This document shows positions 23,146 to 31,384 of a DNA stretch of 64,000 bases, one piece after another. Location of the stretch: NCBI GenBank assembly GCA_002305545.1, contig DBRG01000016.1:62001-126000 (forward strand), given 5' to 3'. Numbering within the stretch: the stretch's first letter is position 1; every line of letters starts with the position of its first letter. The translations under genes and the position numbers were made by a program. Origin of the DNA: Bacteroidales bacterium UBA1374. GTDB taxonomy: Bacteria; Bacteroidota; Bacteroidia; Bacteroidales; UBA932. Under the pieces are notes generated by a model. It saw nothing but the letters and a program-made list of their open reading frames with translations, made no database searches and had not been told where the DNA came from.

Positions 23146-24331
23146 AGTAGTACTTGCTTATAGCGGAGGGCTTGACACTTCTTTCTGTATTCCTTATCTG
23201 ACAAGGGAAAAGCAGATGGAAGTCCATACGCTGCTGGTGAATACCGGTGGATTCAATACAAAAGAGGTCAGCGAATTATCACAAAAAGCACTGGATCTGG
23301 GCGCAGCATCACACAAAACCATAGACATAAGGGAAGATTATTATGTACGTTGCATCCGTTACCTGATTTTCGGCAATGTGCTAAAAAACAACACCTATCC
23401 CCTGTCGGTCAGTTCTGAACGTGCTTTCCAGGCCATGACGGTAGCAGATTATGCCCGTCAGATTGGGGCCCATGCCATTGCCCACGGCAGTACGGGAGCA
23501 GGCAACGACCAGGTCCGGTTTGATTTTTTTATTCACGTCATGGCTCCTGAAATGAGCCTTTTGGCACCCATCAGAGAGTTAAAAATCAGCCGGAAAGAAG
23601 AAATTGAGACCCTCAAAAGACTGGGATTCGACCTGTGTTGGGAAAAGTCAAAGTATTCCATCAACCAGGGTATATGGGGAACAAGCATCGGGGGTGCCGA
23701 AACGCTCACTTCCCTGGGCGAGCTGCCGGAAGAAGCCTATCCGGTTCAGTGCAGCAAAACGGGGACAGAAATGCTGACCTTAGGTTTCTCGGGAGGCGAA
23801 CCAGTATCATTAAACGGGACCGCCATGAAACCGCTTAAAGTCATTGAAACACTGCAGGGGATAGCCGCTCCTTACGGAATCGGACGGGATATTCATGTAG
23901 GCGATACCATTGTCGGACTGAAAGGTCGTGTGGCTTTTGAGGCAGCAGCACCCATGATCCTTATAAAGGCTCACCACCTGCTGGAAAAGCATGTCCTGGG
24001 GAAATGGCAGTTGTACTGGAAGGACCAACTTGCTGTATGGTACGGCATGATGCTGCACGAAGCGCAATACCTGGACCCGGTCATGCGCAACATAGAGGTT
24101 TTCCTGGAAAGCACACAGAAGCGTGTCATCGGGGAGGTATCGGTACGTCTGCGTCCGGGAACATTCTCCCTGGCAGGCTGCACAAGTCCTTTCGATCTGA
24201 TGAACCCGGCCTTCGGCCAGTACGGGGAAGGCACCGCTGCGTTCTCAGGAAAGGATGTGGAAGGCTTTACCCGAATATTTTCTCTCCCTGTTAAAATTTA
24301 TCAAAGCCTGGAAAATGAACAGAAAGATTAA
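23135..24331 (+). CDS. argG: Argininosuccinate synthase
   Basis: Joins citrulline and aspartate with ATP to make argininosuccinate. It has 398 residues, the usual length. The N-terminal PP-loop LAYSGGLDTSF binds ATP; AHGSTGAGNDQVRFD is the citrulline/aspartate signature. The start overlaps argA by 11 bases and the end overlaps argC by 17 bases, so the operon is tightly coupled. In this pathway citrulline arrives only after an N-acyl group has been removed. Confidence 0.97.
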   Translation: MKNKVVLAYSGGLDTSFCIPYLTREKQMEVHTLLVNTGGFNTKEVSELSQKALDLGAASHKTIDIREDYYVRCIRYLIFGNVLKNNTYPLSVSSERAFQAMTVADYARQIGAHAIAHGSTGAGNDQVRFDFFIHVMAPEMSLLAPIRELKISRKEEIETLKRLGFDLCWEKSKYSINQGIWGTSIGGAETLTSLGELPEEAYPVQCSKTGTEMLTLGFSGGEPVSLNGTAMKPLKVIETLQGIAAPYGIGRDIHVGDTIVGLKGRVAFEAAAPMILIKAHHLLEKHVLGKWQLYWKDQLAVWYGMMLHEAQYLDPVMRNIEVFLESTQKRVIGEVSVRLRPGTFSLAGCTSPFDLMNPAFGQYGEGTAAFSGKDVEGFTRIFSLPVKIYQSLENEQKD

Positions 24332-25322
24332 CGTTGCCATAGCCGGAGGCGCCGGATACACAGGGGGTGAACTCATCCGCCTGTTGTTGCACCACCCTTT
24401 CACGAGCCTGATCTCTGTGATCAGCCAGTCCGGGGAAGGAAAACCCTTAAGCTCTGTCCATTGTGACCTGGAAGGAGAAACAGATCTGCTGTTTGATGGT
24501 GAACTGCCGAAAAAAGAAATTGACACGTTGTTCCTGTGCCTGGGACATGGCCGTTCCCGTTCTTTCCTTCAGGAGAAAGATACTGCTAATGTACGCCATA
24601 TCATTGATCTGAGCCAGGATTTCAGGCACACGGGAAACCAGGCGGCAGGCAATCGCCGGTTTATCTACGGGCTTCCGGAAAGCTCCAAGTTCCCTGACCT
24701 GTATGCCGATAAACTCAAGTCGGCAGGAAATGTGGCCAATCCGGGATGCTTTGCCACCTGCATTGAACTTGCCCTGATGCCGCTGGCAGCAGAAAAAATG
24801 CTTGAAGGCGAAATCCACGTACACGCCATAACCGGGGCAACAGGGGCAGGAGGCCGTCTGTCTGACACATCCCATTTTCCATACAGGGAAAACAACCTGG
24901 CTGTATATAAAGCCTTCACGCACCAGCATCTCAAAGAGATATGCCAGACGCTTTCCGAGTCATGCCAGGGGAACATACCGCCCCTGCATTTTGTTCCACT
25001 CAGGGGTGACTTTCCCCGGGGAATCCTTGCCAGTGTCTATACACCCTGCCACCTGGAACAGGAGCAGGCTGTGGATTTGTACAGGGAATATTTCAGGGAC
25101 CATCCGTTTATCCATGTCTCTGACCGGGAAATCAGCATGAAGGAAGTGGTCAATACCAATAAATGCAAATTGCACCTTCAAAAACACGGAAATATGCTGC
25201 ACATCACCTCCATTCTGGATAACCTGCTCAAAGGGGCATCGGGAACGGCCGTTCATAACATGAACCTGATTGCGGGATTGCCCCAGACTGCGGGATTGCA
25301 ACTCAAACCAATCGTATTTTAA
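24315..25322 (+). CDS. argC: N-acyl-gamma-glutamyl-phosphate reductase
   Basis: NADPH-dependent reductase of 335 residues making N-acylglutamate semialdehyde. Motifs: VAIAGGAGYTGGELIRLLL (nucleotide site) and NPGCFATCIELAL with the catalytic cysteine. I chose the ATG at 24315; the longer frame from 24255 would only read inside argG. It sits between argG and argF'. The acyl group is expected to be succinyl here. Confidence 0.96.
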   Translation: MNRKINVAIAGGAGYTGGELIRLLLHHPFTSLISVISQSGEGKPLSSVHCDLEGETDLLFDGELPKKEIDTLFLCLGHGRSRSFLQEKDTANVRHIIDLSQDFRHTGNQAAGNRRFIYGLPESSKFPDLYADKLKSAGNVANPGCFATCIELALMPLAAEKMLEGEIHVHAITGATGAGGRLSDTSHFPYRENNLAVYKAFTHQHLKEICQTLSESCQGNIPPLHFVPLRGDFPRGILASVYTPCHLEQEQAVDLYREYFRDHPFIHVSDREISMKEVVNTNKCKLHLQKHGNMLHITSILDNLLKGASGTAVHNMNLIAGLPQTAGLQLKPIVF

Positions 25323-25332
25323 TAAGCCGGCC

Positions 25333-26289
25333 ATGAAATATTTCACATCGGTAAACGACATCGGTCCTCTTGACATTGCGATACAGGAAGCTATGAGGAC
25401 CAAAAAGGAAAAGTTCTCTGACAGCAATCTGGGAAAAAACCATACAGCCCTGTTGATTTTTTTCAATTCCAGCCTGCGAACCCGTCTGAGCACACAGAAA
25501 GCGGCCGAAAACCTGGGCATGAATGTCATCGTCCTGGATGTACAGCAAGGTGCCTGGAACCTGGAAACCAGGAAAGGGGTCATCATGGATGGAGACAAGC
25601 CGGAACACCTGCTGGAAGCCATTCCCGTCATGGGGTGTTACGCAGATATTATCGGAGTCCGTTCCTTTGCCCGTTTTGAAAGCAAAGAAGAGGATTACGG
25701 TGAGGTTATCCTGAACCAGTTCATCCGGTATTCGGGGAAACCTGTCATCAGCCTGGAATCCGCTACCCGACACCCGCTGCAAAGCTTTGCAGACCACATT
25801 ACCATTGAGGAGTACAAGACTGTAGAGAAACCACGGGTGGTTTTGACCTGGGCCCCTCATCCTAAGGCACTTCCACAGGCAGTCCCCAATTCATTTGCCG
25901 AGTGGATGGTAGCTGCCGGCTACCATCTGACCATAGCCCATCCACAGGGTTATGAACTGGACGAACGTTTTACACGGGGCGCAGTTATCACATACGACCA
26001 GGAGGAGGCTTTTCGCGGGGCAGATTTCATCTATGCCAAGAACTGGGCCGCCTACAGGGATCCGGACTATGGAAGGATATTGAGTACAGACCGCTCCTGG
26101 ACGGTAGATAGTAAAAAAATGGAACTTACCAATAACGCCCGTTTTATGCATTGTCTGCCGGTCAGGCGAAACATGATCGTAACCGATGAAGTGCTGGACG
26201 GACCGCGTTCCATAGTCATTCCTCAGGCTGCCAACCGTGAGATCGCCACCCAGGTGGTACTGCGCAGGATATTAAAGGACCTTCCTTAA
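25333..26289 (+). CDS. argF': N-succinylornithine carbamoyltransferase
   Basis: Carbamoyltransferase of 318 residues. Carbamoyl-phosphate contacts appear in SSLRTRLSTQ, HPLQSFAD and HCLPVRR. From the ATG at 25333, residue 90 is proline (DGDKPEHLL). In the Bacteroides fragilis enzyme Pro90 is the position that sets preference for N-succinylornithine over N-acetylornithine, where acetyl-specific enzymes have Glu. So the window predicts the succinylated arginine route. The upstream frame extension to 25270 lies in argC and is rejected. It lies 10 bases after argC and 11 before argB. Confidence 0.95.
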   Translation: MKYFTSVNDIGPLDIAIQEAMRTKKEKFSDSNLGKNHTALLIFFNSSLRTRLSTQKAAENLGMNVIVLDVQQGAWNLETRKGVIMDGDKPEHLLEAIPVMGCYADIIGVRSFARFESKEEDYGEVILNQFIRYSGKPVISLESATRHPLQSFADHITIEEYKTVEKPRVVLTWAPHPKALPQAVPNSFAEWMVAAGYHLTIAHPQGYELDERFTRGAVITYDQEEAFRGADFIYAKNWAAYRDPDYGRILSTDRSWTVDSKKMELTNNARFMHCLPVRRNMIVTDEVLDGPRSIVIPQAANREIATQVVLRRILKDLP

Positions 26290-26300
26290 AATGAATTGTC

Positions 26301-27041
26301 ATGGATCTGAATATTTTTAAAATCGGGGGAAATATCATAGACAACCCCAAAAGGCTGGATGCGTTCCTGAACACATTTTGTGATTGCAGGGAAAAGAAGA
26401 TCCTTGTGCACGGAGGAGGCAAGCTTGCCAGCGAACTGTGCCGGCAGCTGGACATCAAAGTTGTGATGGACAAAGGGCGAAGGGTTACAGATCTCATGAC
26501 GCTGCGTGTTGCCGTCATGGTTTATGCCGGGTGGATTAACAAGAACCTGGTGGCTTCCCTGCTCTCCAGGGGATGCAGGGCACTGGGCCTGAGCGGAGCA
26601 GACGGAGGTTGCATCATGGCAGAAAAGAGGAAGCCGGAACCGGTGGATTATGGTTTTGCAGGAGATCTGAGGGGTGGAAGCGTCGACACACTCTTTATCC
26701 AAAACCTCCTGGAAAAAGGGCTGGTGCCGGTTTTTTCGCCCATCACCTGTGATCCTGCCGGGCAACTGCTCAACACAAACGCAGATACCATTGCCTCGGC
26801 TCTGGCCGTTGCTTTCAGAAGCTACTACACGGTCCGGTTGCGGTTTGTATTCGACAGGGATGGGATTTGTTGCCCCGGGCCGGAAAAGCCCCTGCCGCTG
26901 CTGAGCCGTGCGCAATACGAAAAACTCCGGGCTCAGGGCACCATCTCGGACGGGATGATCCCCAAGGTGGAAAATGCGCTCCGGGCCCTGGAACAGGGCA
27001 TAGATGAAGTTCTGATCGGTAATACATGTATTCAATTATGA
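26301..27041 (+). CDS. argB: N-acylglutamate kinase
   Basis: Amino-acid kinase of 246 residues phosphorylating N-acylglutamate, second step of arginine synthesis. N-terminal FKIGGNIIDNP and LVHGGGKLASEL are the family's glycine-rich motifs; SDGMIPKVENALRAL near the end is the conserved C-terminal signature. The length suits the short, arginine-insensitive form without the N-terminal helix of feedback-inhibited hexamers. It overlaps the next gene in an ATGA arrangement. Confidence 0.95.
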   Translation: MDLNIFKIGGNIIDNPKRLDAFLNTFCDCREKKILVHGGGKLASELCRQLDIKVVMDKGRRVTDLMTLRVAVMVYAGWINKNLVASLLSRGCRALGLSGADGGCIMAEKRKPEPVDYGFAGDLRGGSVDTLFIQNLLEKGLVPVFSPITCDPAGQLLNTNADTIASALAVAFRSYYTVRLRFVFDRDGICCPGPEKPLPLLSRAQYEKLRAQGTISDGMIPKVENALRALEQGIDEVLIGNTCIQL

Positions 27042-28096
27042 TGAAAGAAATGAAAGATCTGCTCTGCCGGCTTATAGAAACACCCTCTGTTTCGGGCAGT
27101 GAGGAAAAAACGGCTGAACTCCTGAAAGCTTATCTGAATGCGCAACCCGGAGTCCTTGCAGAACGTATGGGAAATAACGTGATCGCAAGGAAAGCCACTT
27201 ATGATCCCGGTCTTTCCACGGTGCTGCTCTGTTCCCATCACGACACAGTCATGCCGGCTGCAGGTTATACCAGGGACCCCTTTGCCCCTGTGCTTGAAAA
27301 AGACGCGCAAGGCAGGACCTGCCTGTACGGGCTGGGGAGCAACGATGCAGGAGGTGCCGTAGTCTCGATGATCCAGGCTTTCTGTGAACTGGAAAAGCTT
27401 CCCTTTAACCTTTTGCTTATAATTGCAGCTGGAGAGGAAACCTCGGATCCGGACGGAATCGTTCAGGTTTTGCCCGGGTATACCGGGATCAGTTGCGCAA
27501 TTGTTGGTGAACCCACCGGATTGCAGGCCGCTGTAGGGGAAAAGGGACTGCTGGTGCTGGACGGGTATACTGAAGGACGTTCTTCCCATGCTGCCCGCAA
27601 CGAAGGGATAAATGCACTGTATGCAGCCGTGGATGACATTGCAGTCCTGAGAAATTTCCATTTTGAAAAAGAATCTGAAGTCATGGGGCCAGTTCATCTT
27701 CAGGTAACACAAATTGAAGCCGGGGTACAACACAACATCATTCCCGACTCATGTCATTATGTGGTGGATGTCAGAACAACAGATGCATACACCAACAGCG
27801 GGATCGTAGAGCTGCTGGGCACAGCTGTATCGGGTCGGCTCGTTCCGCGGAACCTCTCCCACAAAGCATCCCTAACCCCATTGGATCATCCTTTGCGCGA
27901 TGCCGTGAGGGAAACGGGAGCCGGGACCTACGTATCCCCCACCTCGTCGGACTGGATGCGTCTGCCCTGCCCTGCCATCAAACTGGGTCCCGGGGATTCG
28001 CACAGGTCCCATACTCCCGATGAATTCATATACTTATCTGAACTGCAACAGGGAGTGGCAATTTATAAAAAAGTGCTCCGTTTGCTTAAATTGTAG
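27038..28096 (+). CDS. M20 family N-acyl amino-acid deacylase (ArgE-like)
   Basis: Metallohydrolase of 352 residues of the M20/ArgE family. Metal ligands are visible in LLCSHHDTVMP, LGSNDAGGAVVS and IAAGEETSDPD, and a dimerisation domain lies in the middle. In this operon it should remove the succinyl (or acetyl) group from N-acylcitrulline, the step that follows argF'. I use the ATG at 27038, which overlaps the argB TGA by 4 bases; ATGs at 27026 and 27041 are alternatives. Confidence 0.9.
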   Translation: MMKEMKDLLCRLIETPSVSGSEEKTAELLKAYLNAQPGVLAERMGNNVIARKATYDPGLSTVLLCSHHDTVMPAAGYTRDPFAPVLEKDAQGRTCLYGLGSNDAGGAVVSMIQAFCELEKLPFNLLLIIAAGEETSDPDGIVQVLPGYTGISCAIVGEPTGLQAAVGEKGLLVLDGYTEGRSSHAARNEGINALYAAVDDIAVLRNFHFEKESEVMGPVHLQVTQIEAGVQHNIIPDSCHYVVDVRTTDAYTNSGIVELLGTAVSGRLVPRNLSHKASLTPLDHPLRDAVRETGAGTYVSPTSSDWMRLPCPAIKLGPGDSHRSHTPDEFIYLSELQQGVAIYKKVLRLLKL

Positions 28097-28100
28097 AATT

Positions 28101-29405
28101 ATGGAAACACTCTGGAACAAAGGCGTTGAAACACCCCCGGAAGTTACCCGGTTCACAGTGGGTAACGATCCCGACTGGGACCTGCGGCTTGCTCCCTACG
28201 ACATAAAAGGGTCCATGGCACATGTAAAAATGCTGGGAAAAACCGGTCTGCTGACTCCCGCGGAAACAGAAGAATTGGTCAAGGCCCTTGAAAAGATCCT
28301 GGACAGGATCCTGCAGGGTAAGCTGGTCATAGGACAGGAAGCCGAGGATATTCATTCGCTGGTGGAACTTGAATTATCCAGGGAACTGGGCGAGACGGGC
28401 AAAAAGATCCATGCGGGACGGTCCCGCAACGACCAGGTCATGACCGATATACACCTGTATCTTAAAGATGTCTGCAGGGATATAGCGCGTATGACTGCCC
28501 GTTTGTTCACTTGCCTGCAGGAAAAAAGTGAATTGTACAAAGACATATTTATGCCCGGCTACACCCATGAAAGGCCGGCCATGCCTTCGTCTTTTGGCCT
28601 TTGGCTGGGTGCTTATGCCGAGGTGCTTGTTGACGATATGCACCAGCTGGGCGCCGCATGGCAGCAATGTGACCAGAATCCCCTGGGATCGGCGGCAGGA
28701 TATGGGAATTCATTCCCCCTGGACCGCGAAGAAACAACAAAGCTGGTGGGATTCGGCACCTTGAAATTCAACAGCATTGCTGCCCAGATGAGCCGTGGGA
28801 GGACGGAAAGGTCCCTGTCGTTTGCCATGGCTTCACTGGCCGGAACACTCAACAAGCTAGCTGCTGATTGCTGCCTTTTTTCCGGACCTGACTACGGTTT
28901 TATGGATTTCCCGGAATCTCTGACCACGGGAAGCAGCATCATGCCGCACAAGAAAAATCCCGATGTCTGGGAACTTATCAGGGCGCATTGCAATAATATA
29001 CAGGGCTTGCCCAACCAGATCACCCTGGTGGGCACCAACCTTACGCATGGGTACCACCGGGATTATCAGTTGCTCAAGGACCTTCTTTTTCCAGCCATAG
29101 ATACTTTGATGGATTGCCTCCGGATGGCCATCCTGATGGTGGACAACCTGAAAGTCAACACCTCCATCCTACAGGATGCCCGTTATGACCAACTCTTTAG
29201 CGTAGAGACTGTCAACCGCCTGGTAATGAACGGCATTCCGTTTAGAGATGCTTACAGGCAGGTAGCTTCATCGCTCAAAGACGGTACCTTCATACCTGAG
29301 AAAGATATACACTACACCCATACAGGCAGTAAAGGCAACCTGGCCAATGAAAAAATCCGGGAGAAAATGGCACTGGCCCTCTCCCGGATACTTGATCAGG
29401 AATGA
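28101..29405 (+). CDS. argH: Argininosuccinate lyase
   Basis: Splits argininosuccinate into arginine and fumarate, the last step of the pathway. It has 434 residues; the fumarase/aspartase superfamily signature GSSIMPHKKNP is intact, with HAGRSRNDQ and TGGMP-type flexible-loop regions around it (MPSSFGLWL). The ATG at 28101 follows the deacylase stop by 4 bases; the longer frame from 28020 runs inside the previous gene. It ends the arginine operon and converges on the aldo-keto reductase, 7 bases away. Confidence 0.96.
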   Translation: METLWNKGVETPPEVTRFTVGNDPDWDLRLAPYDIKGSMAHVKMLGKTGLLTPAETEELVKALEKILDRILQGKLVIGQEAEDIHSLVELELSRELGETGKKIHAGRSRNDQVMTDIHLYLKDVCRDIARMTARLFTCLQEKSELYKDIFMPGYTHERPAMPSSFGLWLGAYAEVLVDDMHQLGAAWQQCDQNPLGSAAGYGNSFPLDREETTKLVGFGTLKFNSIAAQMSRGRTERSLSFAMASLAGTLNKLAADCCLFSGPDYGFMDFPESLTTGSSIMPHKKNPDVWELIRAHCNNIQGLPNQITLVGTNLTHGYHRDYQLLKDLLFPAIDTLMDCLRMAILMVDNLKVNTSILQDARYDQLFSVETVNRLVMNGIPFRDAYRQVASSLKDGTFIPEKDIHYTHTGSKGNLANEKIREKMALALSRILDQE

Positions 29406-29412
29406 AAAGGAA

Positions 29413-30762
29413 TCAGGATCTGTTCCTGAAGTACCACAGGATCTGGTTGATCCTTTTCATTTCGGCGGGCACGTCTATTTCCTGGGGACAATGCTGTTTG
29501 CATACCCCGCATGCCGTGCAGTTGTGCGACTGGCTTTGAGCAGGAATGGCATTGTTGAAATGGGCAAGGAATGCCTGTCCTTTGGCATAAAATTCTTCGT
29601 TTTCCGGACCGTTGATATCGGGGACTATATTTTGCACCACCATATCATTGTAGGTGCTGAAAACCAGTGGAATATTAACTCCGTAGGGACAAGGCATACA
29701 ATAGGAACATGCCGTGCATGGTATTTGCGATATTTTACGGTATGCTTCCAGTGCCCTGGCTATCACTTCATATTCCGCCTTATTTAAAGGTTTGAACTTT
29801 CTGAAAGTATTTATGTTCTCCTCAAGATGTGCCATAACGTTCATCCCGCTCAAAACAGTCAGCACATTGGGATGTGATGCCACATACCGGAATGCCCACC
29901 TGGCAGGGTTGCCGGTCGGGTCAGCCTCTGCAAGGATACCGGCTGCCTCTGCATTAAGCATGGCCAGTGCACCTCCGCGCAATGGCTCCATTACCAGGCA
30001 CTGTATGCCCTTTTTTTCAATCTGTTCATACATGTATTTGGCATTCTGCACTTCCCAGTCAAGGTAGTTCATCTGGATCATTACAAAGTCCCAGGCATGC
30101 TGTTCCAGTAAATAATCCATCGTTTCTTCGTTCCCGTGGAAAGAAAAGCCAAGCCGCCTGATGCGACCGTTAGCCTTTTCTTCCTTCAGGTATTCCAGCA
30201 CACCGGTATTACGGTACGCCTTGTTGAAGTCGTCTATGGAGGAGAGGGCGTGCAGCAGGTAAAAATCAAAATAATCCACCTGGCATTTGTTCAATTGCTC
30301 GCTGAACAGTTCTTTTCCTCTTTCCAGGCTGGTTACCAGCCAAGTAGGCATTTTTGTGGCCAGGCAGAACGTATCGCGCGGGAAATCTTTCAGTATCTCT
30401 CCCACGGCAATTTCGGATTCACCGTTGTGGTAATTGTATGCCGTATCAAAGTAATTGATCCCGTTGGCATAGGCATACCCGAGCAATTCCCTGGTCTTGT
30501 CCCTGTCAATGACCATGTTCCCTTCCTGGTTCCGGACGGTAGGCAGGCGCATGCAACCAAACGCCAGCAGGGATATCCGTTCTCCCAAAACTTTGTCTTT
30601 TCTTGTTGTTATCGGCCTCACATCACCTTTCTTCAGGGACTCCCTGAGTCTGTCATTCAGCGGCGTAAACCGAATGGCAGCATAGATTCCGGCTACTCCC
30701 AAAACACTTGTTCCAAAATACTTTAATGCTTTTCTCCTGCTGATCTTTTTTTCTTCGTCCAT
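29413..30762 (-). CDS. Tat-exported aldo-keto reductase with ferredoxin domain
   Basis: Oxidoreductase of 449 residues. The N-terminus carries a twin-arginine signal (SRRKALKYFGTSVLG), so it is probably exported folded. The aldo-keto reductase barrel (about 60-330) keeps the catalytic Asp and Tyr (YFDTAYNYHNG), Lys (ATKMPTW) and His (YLLHAL). The C-terminal ~90 residues hold two cysteine groups for 4Fe-4S clusters: CTACSYCMPCPYG and CTACGVCKQHCPQ. I start at the ATG at 30762; an in-frame ATG at 30807 would add 15 residues but would leave only 19 bases to the divergent gene. Confidence 0.88.
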   Translation of the reverse strand: MDEEKKISRRKALKYFGTSVLGVAGIYAAIRFTPLNDRLRESLKKGDVRPITTRKDKVLGERISLLAFGCMRLPTVRNQEGNMVIDRDKTRELLGYAYANGINYFDTAYNYHNGESEIAVGEILKDFPRDTFCLATKMPTWLVTSLERGKELFSEQLNKCQVDYFDFYLLHALSSIDDFNKAYRNTGVLEYLKEEKANGRIRRLGFSFHGNEETMDYLLEQHAWDFVMIQMNYLDWEVQNAKYMYEQIEKKGIQCLVMEPLRGGALAMLNAEAAGILAEADPTGNPARWAFRYVASHPNVLTVLSGMNVMAHLEENINTFRKFKPLNKAEYEVIARALEAYRKISQIPCTACSYCMPCPYGVNIPLVFSTYNDMVVQNIVPDINGPENEEFYAKGQAFLAHFNNAIPAQSQSHNCTACGVCKQHCPQEIDVPAEMKRINQILWYFRNRS

Positions 30763-30813
30763 CGTGGTAAGATTATCAAATTGGTTTGAACTTACAATAT
30801 TACTCATTTTTTA

Positions 30814-30821
30814 TACCTTTG
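30814..30821 (+). promoter_or_regulatory. -7 promoter box of the acyltransferase gene
   Basis: TACCTTTG ending 5 bases before the ATG at 30827; predicts a leaderless transcript. Confidence 0.6.
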
Positions 30822-30826
30822 CACCA

Positions 30827-31384
30827 ATGATCAAGCAAAAAATCTGCGCATTCATTGCCACCCGCATCATGGGATGGAAACTCGTGGGAAAACCCATCCC
30901 TGTTCCCAAATGCATTATTCTGGGCGTACCCCATACTTCTATGTGGGATTTTGTGATTTCCTTCCTGTTTTATACCGGGATCGGAGGAAAAGCCAAAGTA
31001 CTGGTCAAAAGCGATGTTTTCGTATGGCCGCTGAGGGATCTGTTGCACTGGGCGGGAGCCGTCCCGGTTGACCGTGGAAAAGGGGCCGCTTTTACCAGGC
31101 ATACCATAGAAGCTATCCGTAAACTGGACACCATCCACCTTGCCATAGCCCCTGAAGGCACACGCAAAGCCACAAAAAACTGGAAAGCGGGTTTTCACAC
31201 GCTTTCCAGGGCACTTGACATTCCCGTGTATTACGGATATTTTGACTGGGGCCGCAAAGAGATCGGTGTGGCAGAGCAGGTCCTGATAACCGATGATGTC
31301 AAAGCCGACATGCAACGCATCAAGCAATGGTATATTGACAAAGGTGTTATCGGGAAACACCCTGAACGGTTTGATCCCCACTGA
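30827..31384 (+). CDS. 1-acylglycerol-3-phosphate acyltransferase-like protein
   Basis: Membrane-associated acyltransferase of 185 residues of the PlsC/LPLAT superfamily. The catalytic HX4D motif is PHTSMWDF, and APEGTRK matches the EGTR phosphate-binding block. It is shorter than typical PlsC (about 240), as are many Bacteroidota LPLAT-like proteins, so its acceptor could be a glycerolipid or another lipid. I start at the ATG at 30827; the longer frame from 30764 crosses the promoter. It overlaps the 3' end of clpB by 38 bases. Confidence 0.88.
   Translation: MIKQKICAFIATRIMGWKLVGKPIPVPKCIILGVPHTSMWDFVISFLFYTGIGGKAKVLVKSDVFVWPLRDLLHWAGAVPVDRGKGAAFTRHTIEAIRKLDTIHLAIAPEGTRKATKNWKAGFHTLSRALDIPVYYGYFDWGRKEIGVAEQVLITDDVKADMQRIKQWYIDKGVIGKHPERFDPH

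Noticed and set aside
30763..30807. 15-residue N-terminal extension of the aldo-keto reductase
   Set aside because: Possible, but the twin-arginine motif is well placed from the ATG at 30762 and the extension would crowd the divergent promoter; kept only as an alternative.
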